A stretch of 27,613 nucleotides of DNA from an uncultured Rothia sp. (lineage in GTDB: Bacteria > Actinomycetota > Actinomycetes > Actinomycetales > Micrococcaceae): positions 1 to 27,613 of the forward strand of contig CAMIIO010000017.1 in assembly GCA_946221065.1 (NCBI GenBank), read 5' to 3'. The position numbers and the translations under genes are program-made. The notes beneath the pieces are model-generated. The model was given only the letters and a program-made list of their open reading frames with translations, did not search any database and was not told where the DNA came from. Positions 1 through 7,354 of this stretch are shown piece after piece (position 1 is the stretch's first letter; each line of letters begins with the position of its first letter).

Positions 1-1
1 G

Positions 2-133
2 GAGTATCCGCAGAGTCGCTGTAAGGCGTTGACTGGTAACTATTCAGGGCTGTGGCGTTATCGCGTAGGGTCATATCGAGTCGTCATTATCCCAGATAGT
101 GGGCTGGGCCTTAGCGTTTTTGTGTATAGCTGA
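2..133 (+). CDS. RelE/ParE-type toxin, C-terminal part only
   Basis: The reading frame is open from the window edge to a TGA at 131-133 and gives 43 residues. The string KALTGNYSGLWRYRVGSYRV is the conserved core of RelE-family mRNA interferases (beta strands with the Trp-Arg-Tyr-Arg stretch). The N-terminal half lies outside the window. The usual RelE ending (a GHR-x-x-x-Y tail) is absent: the frame stops at SVFVYS, so the last few residues may have been lost by a small frameshift, or this is a divergent ending. An antitoxin gene would be expected upstream, outside the window. The family call is fairly safe; whether the gene is functional is not. Confidence 0.65.
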   Translation, partial: EYPQSRCKALTGNYSGLWRYRVGSYRVVIIPDSGLGLSVFVYS

Positions 134-209
134 AGTTAATAACGCACATACAGGTCAGTTGCACTTGATATGTTCTACGAAGGCATGCTCACCAATGATA
201 GCAAGTGAT

Positions 210-240
210 CCTCTCTCAAAATCTTAGGGAGAGGGCTCTT
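210..240 (+). terminator. Probable rho-independent terminator after the RelE-like gene
   Basis: An 8-bp stem with one mismatch (CCTCTCTC at 210-217 with GGGAGAGG at 227-234) is followed by GCTCTTTTGC. It lies between two convergent genes and would end the plus-strand toxin transcript. Confidence 0.5.
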
Positions 241-244
241 TTGC

Positions 245-742
245 TTACTGACGATCGCAAGCGATACCGTCATAATCGCTGTCTAGTTTAGAAGAATATC
301 TTGGGCTACCTGCACACAGCGTGGCCGCTCCTGCAGCGCGCGCCTCAGCACAATCCGCAAATACTGGAGTAGCCGGTACCTGCTGGGCTGGTGCCTCTTC
401 CACAGGAGGGGCAACATACGCCGGAGTAGTAGCCTGTTGTACCGGAGCCTGAGTAGGTTCTTCCACTACTGGGGTAGGATCCTGAGTTTTTTCAGGTAGA
501 GTCGCGCCACAGTTGCCCAGGATCTGAATCATCGCATCTTTTTCAGCTTGCTTGACCCACAGACGGTACTTAGCTTTTACATCAATCTGTTTGCTGACAT
601 AGGTGCACCGATAATCCTTGGTTGAGGGCATCCAATTTGCTGCATCTGCATCGCTTTTTTGCTGGTTCGCCGACCCATTTACTGCAAGCAGGTTCACTGG
701 ATCATTAGCGAGCAGTGCTGGGCAGGACTCAGTGGCTCCCAT
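245..742 (-). pseudogene. 5'-truncated HNH-type secreted nuclease (GmrSD/DUF1524 C-terminal part) with Excalibur domain
   Basis: Residues about 11-80 match the C-terminal part of DUF1524/GmrSD-type HNH proteins: a NDPVNLLAVNGSANQQKSD segment, then WMPS, a CTYV segment and an alternating VKAKYRLWVKQAE helix ending in ILGNC. A Pro/Gln/Ala-rich linker (about 85-128) follows, then an Excalibur calcium-binding domain (about 129-165) with the DSDYDGIACD loop. Family members normally begin with a signal peptide and the catalytic DH(V)VAL segment; both are missing. An in-frame TAA lies five codons upstream of the ATG, and the DNA beyond belongs to the divergent dehydrogenase. I therefore read it as a remnant cut off at about 740. 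A short functional Excalibur protein is possible but unlikely because no signal peptide is present. Confidence 0.7.
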
Positions 743-838
743 CTTTTCAGAATTTTAAGGTTTCTTCTGAGTAGCTACCCGCCCCCACTTGAAAGTGCCC
801 ACACCCCACCACTTATCATGAACTTTATGGATAACAAC

Positions 839-1827
839 ATGAAAATAATTGCCATCACCGACTCACTACCCATCGAAGAGGAAAATGCCCTTCTAGAAAC
901 TAGCGCACCCAAACCTACAATTGGGCCAAAGGACCTCCTTGTTAAAATAAACGCCGTCTCCATCAACCCGGTAGACATCAAAGTACGAGCTAGCGCCGGC
1001 TCACAGGAAGAACCTAAAATACTCGGCTGGGACGCCGCAGGAATCATCGAAGATATGGGCTCAGAAGTAGAGGGCTTTTCCATCGGCGATTCCGTGTACT
1101 ACGCAGGGGATCTCACCCGCTCAGGAAGCAATGCAGAATACCAAGCTTAGACTATCGGATCGTTGCTCATAAGCCTTCTTCTCTCGATTTTGAAGAGGCG
1201 GCAGCTCCCCCACTCACCGCAATCACAGCGTGGGAGACCTTGTTTGATCACATGAGACTGACCGAAGATTCGACGGGCAACTTATTCGTCAATGGAGGCG
1301 CTGGGGGAGTGGGATCTATGATTATTCAACTAGCAAAAGCTAAAACTTCCCTCACTGTTATTGCCTCAGCCTCTCGCGAAGAATCTAGAGAATGGTGCAA
1401 AAAGATAGGTGCAGACTACATCGTGGATCATAACCAAGAGTTAGCCTCGCAGTTGAAGGAGCTCAATGATGCGGACTATGTTTTTTCGGCCTACACCACA
1501 GGTAAGGAAGAGGAACTTGCTGAGGTAATGAATCCCCAAGGCCATCTTGTGCTGATTGATGACCCTGAATCTTTAAACATCGGCGCCTTTAAACCTAAGT
1601 CCATCACTGTCACCCCGGAATTTATGTTTACTCGATCCATGTTCGAAACCGAGGATATGGATTATCAGGGGAAGCTTCTGGAAGAAGTGGCGACTCTGGT
1701 GGATAACGGGGCGATCAAGAGTACAGCCACTGAGTATTTTTCAGGGTTGGAAGTAGATGCTTTCCGTCAGGCGCATCAGCGGGTAGAGACTTCGCATGTG
1801 GTGGGTAAAGTAGTCATTTCCTACTAG
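839..1827 (+). pseudogene. Zinc-type alcohol dehydrogenase-like / quinone oxidoreductase (MDR family), single frameshift
   Basis: The first frame (from ATG 839, residues MKIIAITDSLP) encodes the GroES-like domain with NAVSINPVDIKVRAS and GWDAAGIIEDMGSEV. It stops at TAG 1148-1150. The second frame (open from about 1150) continues without a gap: DYRIVAHKP, then FNEAAAPPL-type residues, the nucleotide-binding GGAGGVGSMIIQLAK and the C-terminal end. Restoring one T in CAAGCTTAG near 1147 joins the two into one protein of about 329 residues, the normal length for the zinc-type alcohol dehydrogenase-like subgroup of NADPH-dependent oxidoreductases. Either the gene is inactivated or this is a one-base sequence error. 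ATG codons at 818 and 827 are alternative starts; 839 fits the family N-terminus best. Confidence 0.82.
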
Positions 1828-1843
1828 TTTCTTTTTGAAAAAT

Positions 1844-1881
1844 AACTGGAAAGCAGCGGTCTTACTGTCTGCTTTCCAGTT
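1844..1881 (+). terminator. Hairpin terminator after the dehydrogenase
   Basis: Perfect 13-bp inverted repeat AACTGGAAAGCAG (1844-1856) / CTGCTTTCCAGTT (1869-1881) with a 12-base loop, 17 bases after the stop codon and followed by GTTTATGTTC. The trailing T-run is weak, but the stem is convincing. Confidence 0.6.
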
Positions 1882-2125
1882 GTTTATGTTCTTGGGCAAG
1901 GAGAACTTCAGCTTTGTGTTGTTCTGACCGATGGCGTAGTACTTTTAAGGGCTGTATGAGAGCTGTCCATTTGTCAATGATGCGTTTAAGGATGTGGCGA
2001 CAAGGGTAGTTTTGTCGTAGACTGCTGCGAGGGTGTCTGATGGTTCTGGCGAGTAAGACTTTAGTGTCTCTGGGTAGGTGCAGCTCTGTTGTGCGTGTTC
2101 GTGTTTTCTACCCACTCTTTGATCC
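1882..2125. other. Intergenic stretch, no recognisable gene
   Basis: Together with the preceding terminator, this fills the 332-base gap between the dehydrogenase and the toxin-antitoxin pair. A minus-strand frame (1945-2190) is open but lacks a ribosome binding site and any family signature I know. It may be old debris. The right end carries the promoter of the antitoxin gene. Confidence 0.4.
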
Positions 2126-2153
2126 TTTCGAATATTTCGTTTAATGCTAAACT
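2126..2153 (+). promoter_or_regulatory. Possible promoter giving a leaderless antitoxin mRNA
   Basis: TTTCGA (2126-2131) and TAAACT (2148-2153) are separated by 16 bases. The ATG of the antitoxin is only 7 bases after the -10-like box, and no Shine-Dalgarno is visible. That fits a leaderless transcript, common in actinobacteria. The -35 match is weak. Confidence 0.35.
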
Positions 2154-2159
2154 CTGAAC

Positions 2160-2669
2160 ATGACCACCACCTCAAACAACCAACGCGCAACCCTCGAACC
2201 CTCCATCTTCAACGAAGCAGACCTTGAGCTACTCGCGTCTTTCCTCCACCGCGCACCCAACGGAGTCGAAAGAACACCCCCTGCCCTCCTAGCCCCTGAC
2301 GGAAAGAAACAGGTCATCCCCTTCGCCCTGTATGAAACGCTCACCACCATCGTTGATGCCCTCAACCACAACAAGGCCGTCTCCATCATCCCCACCAATA
2401 CCCAACTCACTACCCAGCAAGCCGCCGACTACCTCCAGGTCTCCCGCCCCACCCTAGTCAAGATTCTTGAGACAGGGACTATCCCCTTCACCACCGTTGG
2501 TAGACACCGCCGCGTCCTGTTGACCGACCTTATTCGCTATGAAGAGAACCTTCGTAGCGAACGTAGAAGTTATCTCAAGGAACAAACACATCAAGCAACC
2601 GCAGATCATAGCTACTTCGATGCACCTGCCGGATTCGCCCAAACCCGCACATCTGAGAGGAAAGCCTAA
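2160..2669 (+). CDS. Antitoxin with excisionase-type helix-turn-helix domain
   Basis: This 169-residue protein has an N-terminal helical part (about 12-75) and a MerR/excisionase-like DNA-binding domain (about 80-130): QLTTQQAADYLQVSRPTLVKILETG, then IPFTTVGRHRRV, the classic helix-turn-helix plus wing. A charged C-terminal tail (about 130-169) would be the toxin-binding part. Its stop codon TAA (2667-2669) overlaps by one base the ATG of the PIN-domain gene, so the two are translationally coupled. This layout, an excisionase-domain antitoxin followed by a PIN toxin, is a known type II toxin-antitoxin arrangement in actinobacteria. The antitoxin probably represses its own promoter. The start at 2160 lacks a Shine-Dalgarno and may be leaderless. 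Confidence 0.85.
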   Translation: MTTTSNNQRATLEPSIFNEADLELLASFLHRAPNGVERTPPALLAPDGKKQVIPFALYETLTTIVDALNHNKAVSIIPTNTQLTTQQAADYLQVSRPTLVKILETGTIPFTTVGRHRRVLLTDLIRYEENLRSERRSYLKEQTHQATADHSYFDAPAGFAQTRTSERKA

Positions 2670-3226
2670 TGTCAGGGTTCCCCGTCGTGCTCGATGCCTG
2701 CGTCTTATTACCGATGCCAATCTGCGATCTACTCTTGCGTATTGCCGATGCCAAAGAATATAGACCCCTGTGGTCGCACACCATTTTGGAAGAAGTGGAA
2801 CGCAACCTGCACACCACGTTCAACCGAACCGCAGAACAAGCAGCCCGACGCGTGAATAACATGCGGCATTATTTTCCAGATGCACAGGTTACCGGTTACG
2901 AATCCCTAATTGACATGATGGGTAACGACCCTAAAGACCGTCATGTTTTTGCTGCGGCAGTGCGAGCTAACGCGGATCTGATTGTTACTTATAACCTCAA
3001 GGACTTTCCCGAAGAGGCCCTATCCCCTTATGACATTAGTGCGGTTCATCCTGATGTCTTTCTGTGCGATCAGTTTGATTTGAACCCTCAAAAGGTTAAG
3101 CAGATTGCCCAGGAGATTGTGCAGGATATGAGAAACCCGAAGATTGCTCATACAGAGTATTTGGCAGGACTACGCCAGATTGGGTTGACGAATTTTGCAG
3201 AAGTTTTGGAATCTAACGGGTTCTAA
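2669..3226 (+). CDS. PIN-domain toxin ribonuclease (VapC-like)
   Basis: A 185-residue PIN_3-type protein. The acidic metal-binding residues of the PIN fold are visible: Asp in VVLDACVLLP (about residue 9), Glu in ILEEVERNL (about 40), and Asp in GNDPKDRHVFAAAVRANAD (about 90-103), followed by LIVTYNLKDFP. Such toxins cut RNA using Mg2+ or Mn2+ and are neutralised by the partner encoded immediately upstream (one-base overlap). The C-terminal 60 residues (MRNPKIAHTEYLAGL onward) form the helical extension common to this longer subgroup. The gene appears intact in a neighbourhood full of broken genes, consistent with addiction selection. Confidence 0.87.
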   Translation: MSGFPVVLDACVLLPMPICDLLLRIADAKEYRPLWSHTILEEVERNLHTTFNRTAEQAARRVNNMRHYFPDAQVTGYESLIDMMGNDPKDRHVFAAAVRANADLIVTYNLKDFPEEALSPYDISAVHPDVFLCDQFDLNPQKVKQIAQEIVQDMRNPKIAHTEYLAGLRQIGLTNFAEVLESNGF

Positions 3227-3302
3227 CCAGTAGCAGAACAGACCTGTATAGCCTTAGCTCTTGTCTGTCAGCTCTTTATACGCTTTTTTGACATCAATCT
3301 TC

Positions 3303-4118
3303 TAGGAGGTGAGGATGAGGGGTAAAACCAACACCTCACCACCAACTAGACAACGGTCCTACCAAAGGCAAACATGAAGATAAAACGCCAGAAATAACCT
3401 CAACACCACCAGAAAAGACCGTTGCACAACAAGCGCACAATCGCCGCTCACCCAGGAATAATTCTCCACCCTCGCCACCGCCCTGAAACAGAACCTCATC
3501 GAAGAACTCTTAGCTAATATTTTTAGAGTCTCTCAACGCACGATTTCGAAGAACTATCCACCGCATCGAAAACGCACTCACGCACCTGCTTGAACTGAGC
3601 GTTCAGACACTGGAGACTATCAAAATATCCCAGACTCTCTCGTAGTAGAGAGCACATTTATCCCCGTGAAGGAACTGGGCATCACAAGGGCTAATACTAT
3701 TTTCAAACAAACACAAACGGACTGGGTTTAACCACCAGGTTATTTGTACTTTGGATGGCCAAATGTTAGCTATCACCGACTCGATGCCGGGAGCCAGACA
3801 TGATGTTTATGCTTTTCGTCTTCACCAGTTAGAGCAGTTTCTGGATGAGTCGATACTGGCAGATAAAGGCTATATTGGTCTCGGGTTGTTGACCCCGACT
3901 AAGCGCAAAGCAGGCGTGCGAATAAGGGCTGTGGTGAAAGAGAATAATCGTCGGGTCAAGAGGTTGCGGTCGGCGGTGGAGCATGTGATTGCCCAGGTAA
4001 AGAGCTGGCGTATTTTGCATACTGGGTTTCGGCGACCGTTGGGTGCTTATAGGCGGGTGTTTTCGGTGGTGCGGGGGTTGGTGTTTTTTGCGGCTCGAAC
4101 CTCTTTTGAATAAGCCTC
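3303..4118 (+). mobile_element. IS5-like element, copy A, decayed
   Basis: About 815 bp homologous to the copy at 25312-26158. The right end reads GAATAAGCCTC (to 4118), matching the terminal inverted repeat of the family; the left end is degenerate (GAGGTGAGGATGAGGGGTAAAAC, of which only the inner part matches). The internal landmarks AACGCCAGAAATAACCTCA and GAAAAGACCGTTGC are shared with copy E. About 90 bp of the N-terminal transposase region are deleted near 3480-3500. The right end stops 17 bases from the 3' end of the S9 peptidase gene and so marks the left edge of the peptide cluster. Confidence 0.8.
3361..4113 (+). pseudogene. Transposase of IS copy A (DDE_Tnp_4 type), broken
   Basis: The N-terminal helix-turn-helix part is scattered over several frames and partly deleted. 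The C-terminal part is open from about 3700 to TGA 4111-4113 and shows the DDE_Tnp_4 landmarks: ITDSMPGARHDVYAF, then LADKGYIG with the second catalytic Asp, and RLRSAVEHVIAQVK with the catalytic Glu. No proper start codon exists for this piece. By comparison with the other copies, a full protein would have about 250-270 residues. Not expected to be active; it could be mobilised only by a functional relative elsewhere. Confidence 0.75.
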
Positions 4119-4134
4119 TATGCGCAAGATAGTC

Positions 4135-5826
4135 CTACTCGCAAGACGTATCACCCCAGGCAAAAGATAGAAGATGCGCCGCACGCTGATTGATACGTTG
4201 CACGGGATTACCAATATGCCCTAGGCCTTCTCCTCTCCAATGAAAAGCACATCCGTATAAATCCCACAGGTCAATAAAACGAGAAGCGTCATCAGCTATA
4301 CGTTCATCCATCGCAGAAGAAGCAAGCCACAGAGGAGCAAGCGCTCTCGTGGAATCATTTTTATACTTCTGCAAGCGATGAAGAGGGGAGAGCAGTTTTC
4401 TGAGTTCATATGACGCAGGAAATTCAGAGCCCCAAAAGGAACCGTTTCTATGTCTGCTTAAATCCGCAACGTCCAGCACAGGGGAAGTAACAGCGATCCG
4501 ACTGATCAAAGATGGGTGGTTCCTAGCTGCTTCTAGAGCGGAGATAAGAGCTACTAAACCACCCATCGAGGCTCCGCATAAAACAATTTCCTGCTGAGGA
4601 TGCTTTTCTTTTAAAGCAAGAGCTACTGCGACAAGATCCTTGATGCTCTGATACTTATTCTCTCCAGATCCTGCCTTATGCCAGTTTGGTCCGCGCTCAC
4701 CTCCACCACGTACTTGAGCGAAAACCATGATACCTCCGGCACTACACCACGCAGGTAAAGTTGGTTCTGCACTGGGTCGGTGACATATACCGAATGCTCC
4801 ATAGACAGTTAGCAGGATAGGTGCCATCTGATTTGCACAGGCAGATGAGGATACCAAAACGTAGGGTATCTCAGTTCCGTCTTCTGCTAGAGCCTGCGAC
4901 TCTGTGTAAGTCAGATGTAAATCTTCAGATGAAGAACTTGGCACCCAGTGAAAATTATCAGTTTGGGAAATCGAGGTTACGGAAAAATCTAGCCAGCCTA
5001 ATCGCTGACCTTTCAGAGGGCCGTGGGTGCATATCCAGAGAGTATTTTCATGGATATCTATTTGAAGAAACGTCTCCTCAGCAGAAAGAGACAGAAGCTT
5101 CCAGCACTCTTTGTGTGAAGATAGTAAAACTACATGGGTTAGACCGTCTTTCTGAATTGCTACGGCAACGCGTCGCCTCTTTGGGTCAGCAGCTAACCCC
5201 AGAAAAACATCGTGCGGTGGTAAAAAATACTTCTCTCCGCTATCGCTTTCTAGAATATTCTTGTTCAATCGCAAGATCATTCTTCCTGAAACGATGAGAC
5301 GTTGTGGGCTTGCGCACTCTATAATCGGAGCTGTTTTGGGCGGTTCAAGTTCTCCAAGCTCATTGATGTTTGCTGGGAATAGCTGGGTGCAGTTTTCTAT
5401 ATGCCTTATAAGGAATACCTTGTTAGTTTCTACCAGACGATCCCGCGCGCCAGAAGGTCTTCTTGCAGGCGGAAAGAGTAGTTGCCCTTGAGAATCTATG
5501 CCAGGTAACGAAAAAGGAGAAATATTTTTGTGCAGTACCGCACCTTTGCTGTCAACGAGAGTGAGCTGTTCGCTTCCAGATGGCTGTACCAAAACCGCAA
5601 ATTGCTCTCCGCCTTGGAGTACTGCTACGGGCGATCCTTCTTGCTCAAAAATTGCCAGCCGCTCCCCGGGGGCGCCTCGTTGGATATCGGAGAGAGTAGT
5701 TTTCCATAGCTGCGGCTTATCTGCCTGCTCGGGTCGATAGATATGCAAGAGCCCAGCAGGTGTCGAGATAGGTATATTCCACTGCGCAAGACCAGAGTAT
5801 TTTTGGATTATAGGGAGAAAGTCCAC
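4135..5826 (-). CDS. Prolyl-oligopeptidase-family (S9A-like) serine hydrolase of the RiPP cluster
   Basis: 563 residues. The N-terminal half (about 1-300) is beta-strand rich, like the propeller of S9 enzymes but shorter. The C-terminal half is an alpha/beta hydrolase with the POP signature QVRGGGERGPNWHKAG (about 371-386), nucleophile Ser420 in CGASMGG, likely Asp507 (SSAMDERI) and His537 (GLGHIGN). There is no signal peptide, so it should act in the cytoplasm. The GTG start (5826) lies 6 bases after the stop of the propeller gene, so the two form one operon read away from the peptide precursor and share its operator region. In other ribosomal-peptide clusters, POP-type enzymes remove leaders or cyclise peptides. 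Here it may process the precursor or take apart the re-imported product. The family is certain; the substrate is inferred. Confidence 0.85.
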   Translation of the reverse strand: MDFLPIIQKYSGLAQWNIPISTPAGLLHIYRPEQADKPQLWKTTLSDIQRGAPGERLAIFEQEGSPVAVLQGGEQFAVLVQPSGSEQLTLVDSKGAVLHKNISPFSLPGIDSQGQLLFPPARRPSGARDRLVETNKVFLIRHIENCTQLFPANINELGELEPPKTAPIIECASPQRLIVSGRMILRLNKNILESDSGEKYFLPPHDVFLGLAADPKRRRVAVAIQKDGLTHVVLLSSHKECWKLLSLSAEETFLQIDIHENTLWICTHGPLKGQRLGWLDFSVTSISQTDNFHWVPSSSSEDLHLTYTESQALAEDGTEIPYVLVSSSACANQMAPILLTVYGAFGICHRPSAEPTLPAWCSAGGIMVFAQVRGGGERGPNWHKAGSGENKYQSIKDLVAVALALKEKHPQQEIVLCGASMGGLVALISALEAARNHPSLISRIAVTSPVLDVADLSRHRNGSFWGSEFPASYELRKLLSPLHRLQKYKNDSTRALAPLWLASSAMDERIADDASRFIDLWDLYGCAFHWRGEGLGHIGNPVQRINQRAAHLLSFAWGDTSCE

Positions 5827-5832
5827 TAAATT

Positions 5833-7056
5833 TTACCGCCCAACCGTATCCATATTGTCCGCCTCAAGGGTGAAAGAAAACCAGCCAAGATGACCGCCGT
5901 CGCTCAATGCAGAGGGAACTTCTAGAGTTCTTGGGAGCGTCCCAGCCCTGCTGACGTCGAAGAGATGCACTTCTCCATGTCCGCCTCTGCTTACTGCTAT
6001 TTTCTCCTCTGCAGGAGAGGCCGCGATAGCTCGTCGGTCGGCGTTGTCCCATGGCTCGTAACCTACCTTTGGCGCTCTGCTCATGCGGGGTAATTTCCAT
6101 CGTCCCCGCAGGGATAGGTCATACAGGTTGAAAACAAGTAACTCATCTCCACGCGGGTGAATACGGGTCAAAGCAACGGCAGTAGGCGTAAGGGCACATC
6201 GGAATACCAAGCCCTCTCCGGCAGGGGCGGTGAGAGTTTTTCCTGTATCTATATTGTGAATCCATACCCAATTTTTCCAGGTGTGCCATTGAGTAGGGCA
6301 TTCTCCGCCTTGTCGCAAAGTAGTTACGATGATTCTTTGACGAGGTTGAATCCGCAAGAAGAAAGCTCGTGCCGTAGCTTCTGATCCCCAAGGGAGCCAG
6401 GGAATAACGCCAGCAGGAGTAGCTTGGTCATTTTTGCTGGATACAAATTGTTCCAGCCCGCGGGCAGTAGCTACAAAGAAAGTTTGAGTGAGGGGATCAA
6501 AAGCATCTCCGTGACCCGTATCGTCAATCTCATGAGTGAAGTGACCGTGCACCTGCGGAACATGCGGCCCTGCTTCAGTGATTTCTTTAAGAGAAATAGT
6601 TTGAATATTACCCGGTAGGCGGTGTCTAACCCAGGCTAGGTTGTCGGAGAGTCCCACACCATGTTCTCCAGGGACTGTACGCACTCGGTAGGGACGAGGT
6701 CTACTGAGGTTTTCTGGATAAAGATCAACCAGGGTGATCTGATCTGTTGTTGCTGAAAATTCTGCGCCGAAGCCTGTACCTACAAGAATCCAGCGTCCAT
6801 CGGGAGAAACTGTCAAGTGTTCACCGGGGATGGCAATGGCTACGCGCTGGCTAGCAGTGAAGCCTTTTTCTGTTTTGGCAAGAAGGACAAGTTCACCGTA
6901 TGCGTCATCGAGATAGGCGATGCGATGGTCAGGGAGTTGGAGGAAGCCGGCGTGCTCTGCGAGGACGGTATCGGAATCTATGGTTTCTATATTCAATGTC
7001 TCTGTGTCGATGGCATAAAGGCAGTGTTGTCGCTGGTCAGCCAAAATAAGTGACAT
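5833..7056 (-). CDS. Cytoplasmic beta-propeller protein, partner of the S9 hydrolase
   Basis: 407 residues made of repeated four-strand blades, for example SLILADQRQHCLYAIDTET, GFLQLPDHRIAYLDDAYGEL, LTVSPDGRWILVGTG and PAEEKIAVSRGGHGEVHLFD near the end. The blade pattern resembles YncE/TolB/quinoprotein-like propellers. I see no signal peptide, membrane segment or catalytic motif. The start at 7056 is supported by AGGAAA 7-12 bases upstream. It is the first gene of the minus-strand pair and its 5' end faces the precursor gene across a 116-base region containing the Fur-like operator. It could be a binding or chaperone-like module for the peptide or for its metal complex, or a detached relative of the propeller of S9 enzymes. 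I do not recognise a specific family. Confidence 0.7.
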   Translation of the reverse strand: MSLILADQRQHCLYAIDTETLNIETIDSDTVLAEHAGFLQLPDHRIAYLDDAYGELVLLAKTEKGFTASQRVAIAIPGEHLTVSPDGRWILVGTGFGAEFSATTDQITLVDLYPENLSRPRPYRVRTVPGEHGVGLSDNLAWVRHRLPGNIQTISLKEITEAGPHVPQVHGHFTHEIDDTGHGDAFDPLTQTFFVATARGLEQFVSSKNDQATPAGVIPWLPWGSEATARAFFLRIQPRQRIIVTTLRQGGECPTQWHTWKNWVWIHNIDTGKTLTAPAGEGLVFRCALTPTAVALTRIHPRGDELLVFNLYDLSLRGRWKLPRMSRAPKVGYEPWDNADRRAIAASPAEEKIAVSRGGHGEVHLFDVSRAGTLPRTLEVPSALSDGGHLGWFSFTLEADNMDTVGR

Positions 7057-7086
7057 ATAACATTTCCTAAAATTTTTCAGTTCCCC

Positions 7087-7109
7087 TAATTGAGAATAGT
7101 TCTCATTTA
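7087..7109. promoter_or_regulatory. Fur-like operator between the propeller and precursor genes
   Basis: The core TGAGAATAGTTCTCA (7091-7105) is a 7-1-7 inverted repeat of the type bound by Fur-family regulators, with 6 of 7 arm pairs matching. The surrounding 23 bases are identical at 20 positions to 17949-17971 in front of the siderophore-type importer. It sits in the divergent intergenic region and can control both directions. It does not fit the DtxR/IdeR consensus. Confidence 0.72.
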
Positions 7110-7117
7110 AGTATACA
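7090..7117 (+). promoter_or_regulatory. Promoter of the peptide operon
   Basis: TTGAGA (7090-7095) and TATACA (7112-7117) with a 16-base spacer form a good sigma-70-type promoter. The operator at 7091-7105 covers the -35 box and most of the spacer, so a bound repressor would block RNA polymerase. The expected start of transcription, about 7124, gives a leader of about 50 bases. Confidence 0.65.
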
Positions 7118-7172
7118 GTGATAACACCATCGATGGTAAAGAAAACTAGTTCACAACAATAAGGAGGTCCTC

Positions 7173-7271
7173 ATGCAGGACACTATGAAGGAAATTCAGG
7201 ATACCGAGCATCTCGCACACCTGTCTGCCTCGCATTCAAATGCTCTCGCTGAGAACCCTTTTGAAGCGTAA
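7173..7271 (+). CDS. Candidate RiPP precursor peptide, 32 residues, Ser-rich core
   Basis: The ATG at 7173 follows a very strong Shine-Dalgarno (AAGGAGGT, 5-6 bases away), the best in the window. The first part, MQDTMKEIQDTEHLA, is acidic and helix-prone, as leader peptides often are. The C-terminal part HLSASHSNALAENPFEA has no Cys and no Thr; Ser18, Ser20 and Ser22 alternate with Ala19 and His21, and His13, His16 and His21 lie close by. With YcaO and SagB-type enzymes downstream, conversion of up to three Ser into oxazoles is predicted; adjacent His or oxazole nitrogens could bind metal. The peptide is followed by a strong hairpin and then the modification genes. Cleavage site and final structure cannot be read from the sequence. 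It is shorter than most azole-peptide precursors. Confidence 0.75.
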   Translation: MQDTMKEIQDTEHLAHLSASHSNALAENPFEA

Positions 7272-7287
7272 GCAGTAATCACATAAA

Positions 7288-7324
7288 GCATGAGCCCGTA
7301 GCCGATTAGGTTGCGGGCTCATGC
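7288..7324 (+). promoter_or_regulatory. Strong RNA hairpin between precursor and modification genes
   Basis: GCATGAGCCCGTAGCC (7288-7303) pairs with GGTTGCGGGCTCATGC (7309-7324): 16 bp including two G-U pairs, with a 5-base loop. There is no T-run after it, so it is not a standard terminator. It starts 17 bases after the precursor stop codon. It could stabilise the precursor mRNA or act as a partial terminator or processing site, giving far more peptide than enzyme. Confidence 0.7.
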
Positions 7325-7354
7325 CCTCGCATACACAGATTTTCGGAGCCAAGG

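Noticed and set aside
1945..2190. A minus-strand gene in the gap before the antitoxin
   Set aside because: 81 codons with no recognisable domain, no Shine-Dalgarno, and an overlap with the antitoxin start and promoter.
2147..2862. Minus-strand open frames across the toxin-antitoxin pair
   Set aside because: They are antisense shadows of two genes with clear domains, and lack ribosome binding sites.
7087..7109. DtxR/IdeR-type iron box
   Set aside because: The actinobacterial DtxR/IdeR consensus has TTAGG...CCTAA arms. The sites here have TGAGAAT-type arms in a 7-1-7 layout, which fits Fur-family boxes better.
7288..7324. Ordinary rho-independent terminator ending the precursor transcript
   Set aside because: The stem is strong, but the bases after it (CCTCGCATACACAG) contain no T-run and the next gene has no separate promoter that I can see. 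I list it as a processing or attenuation element.
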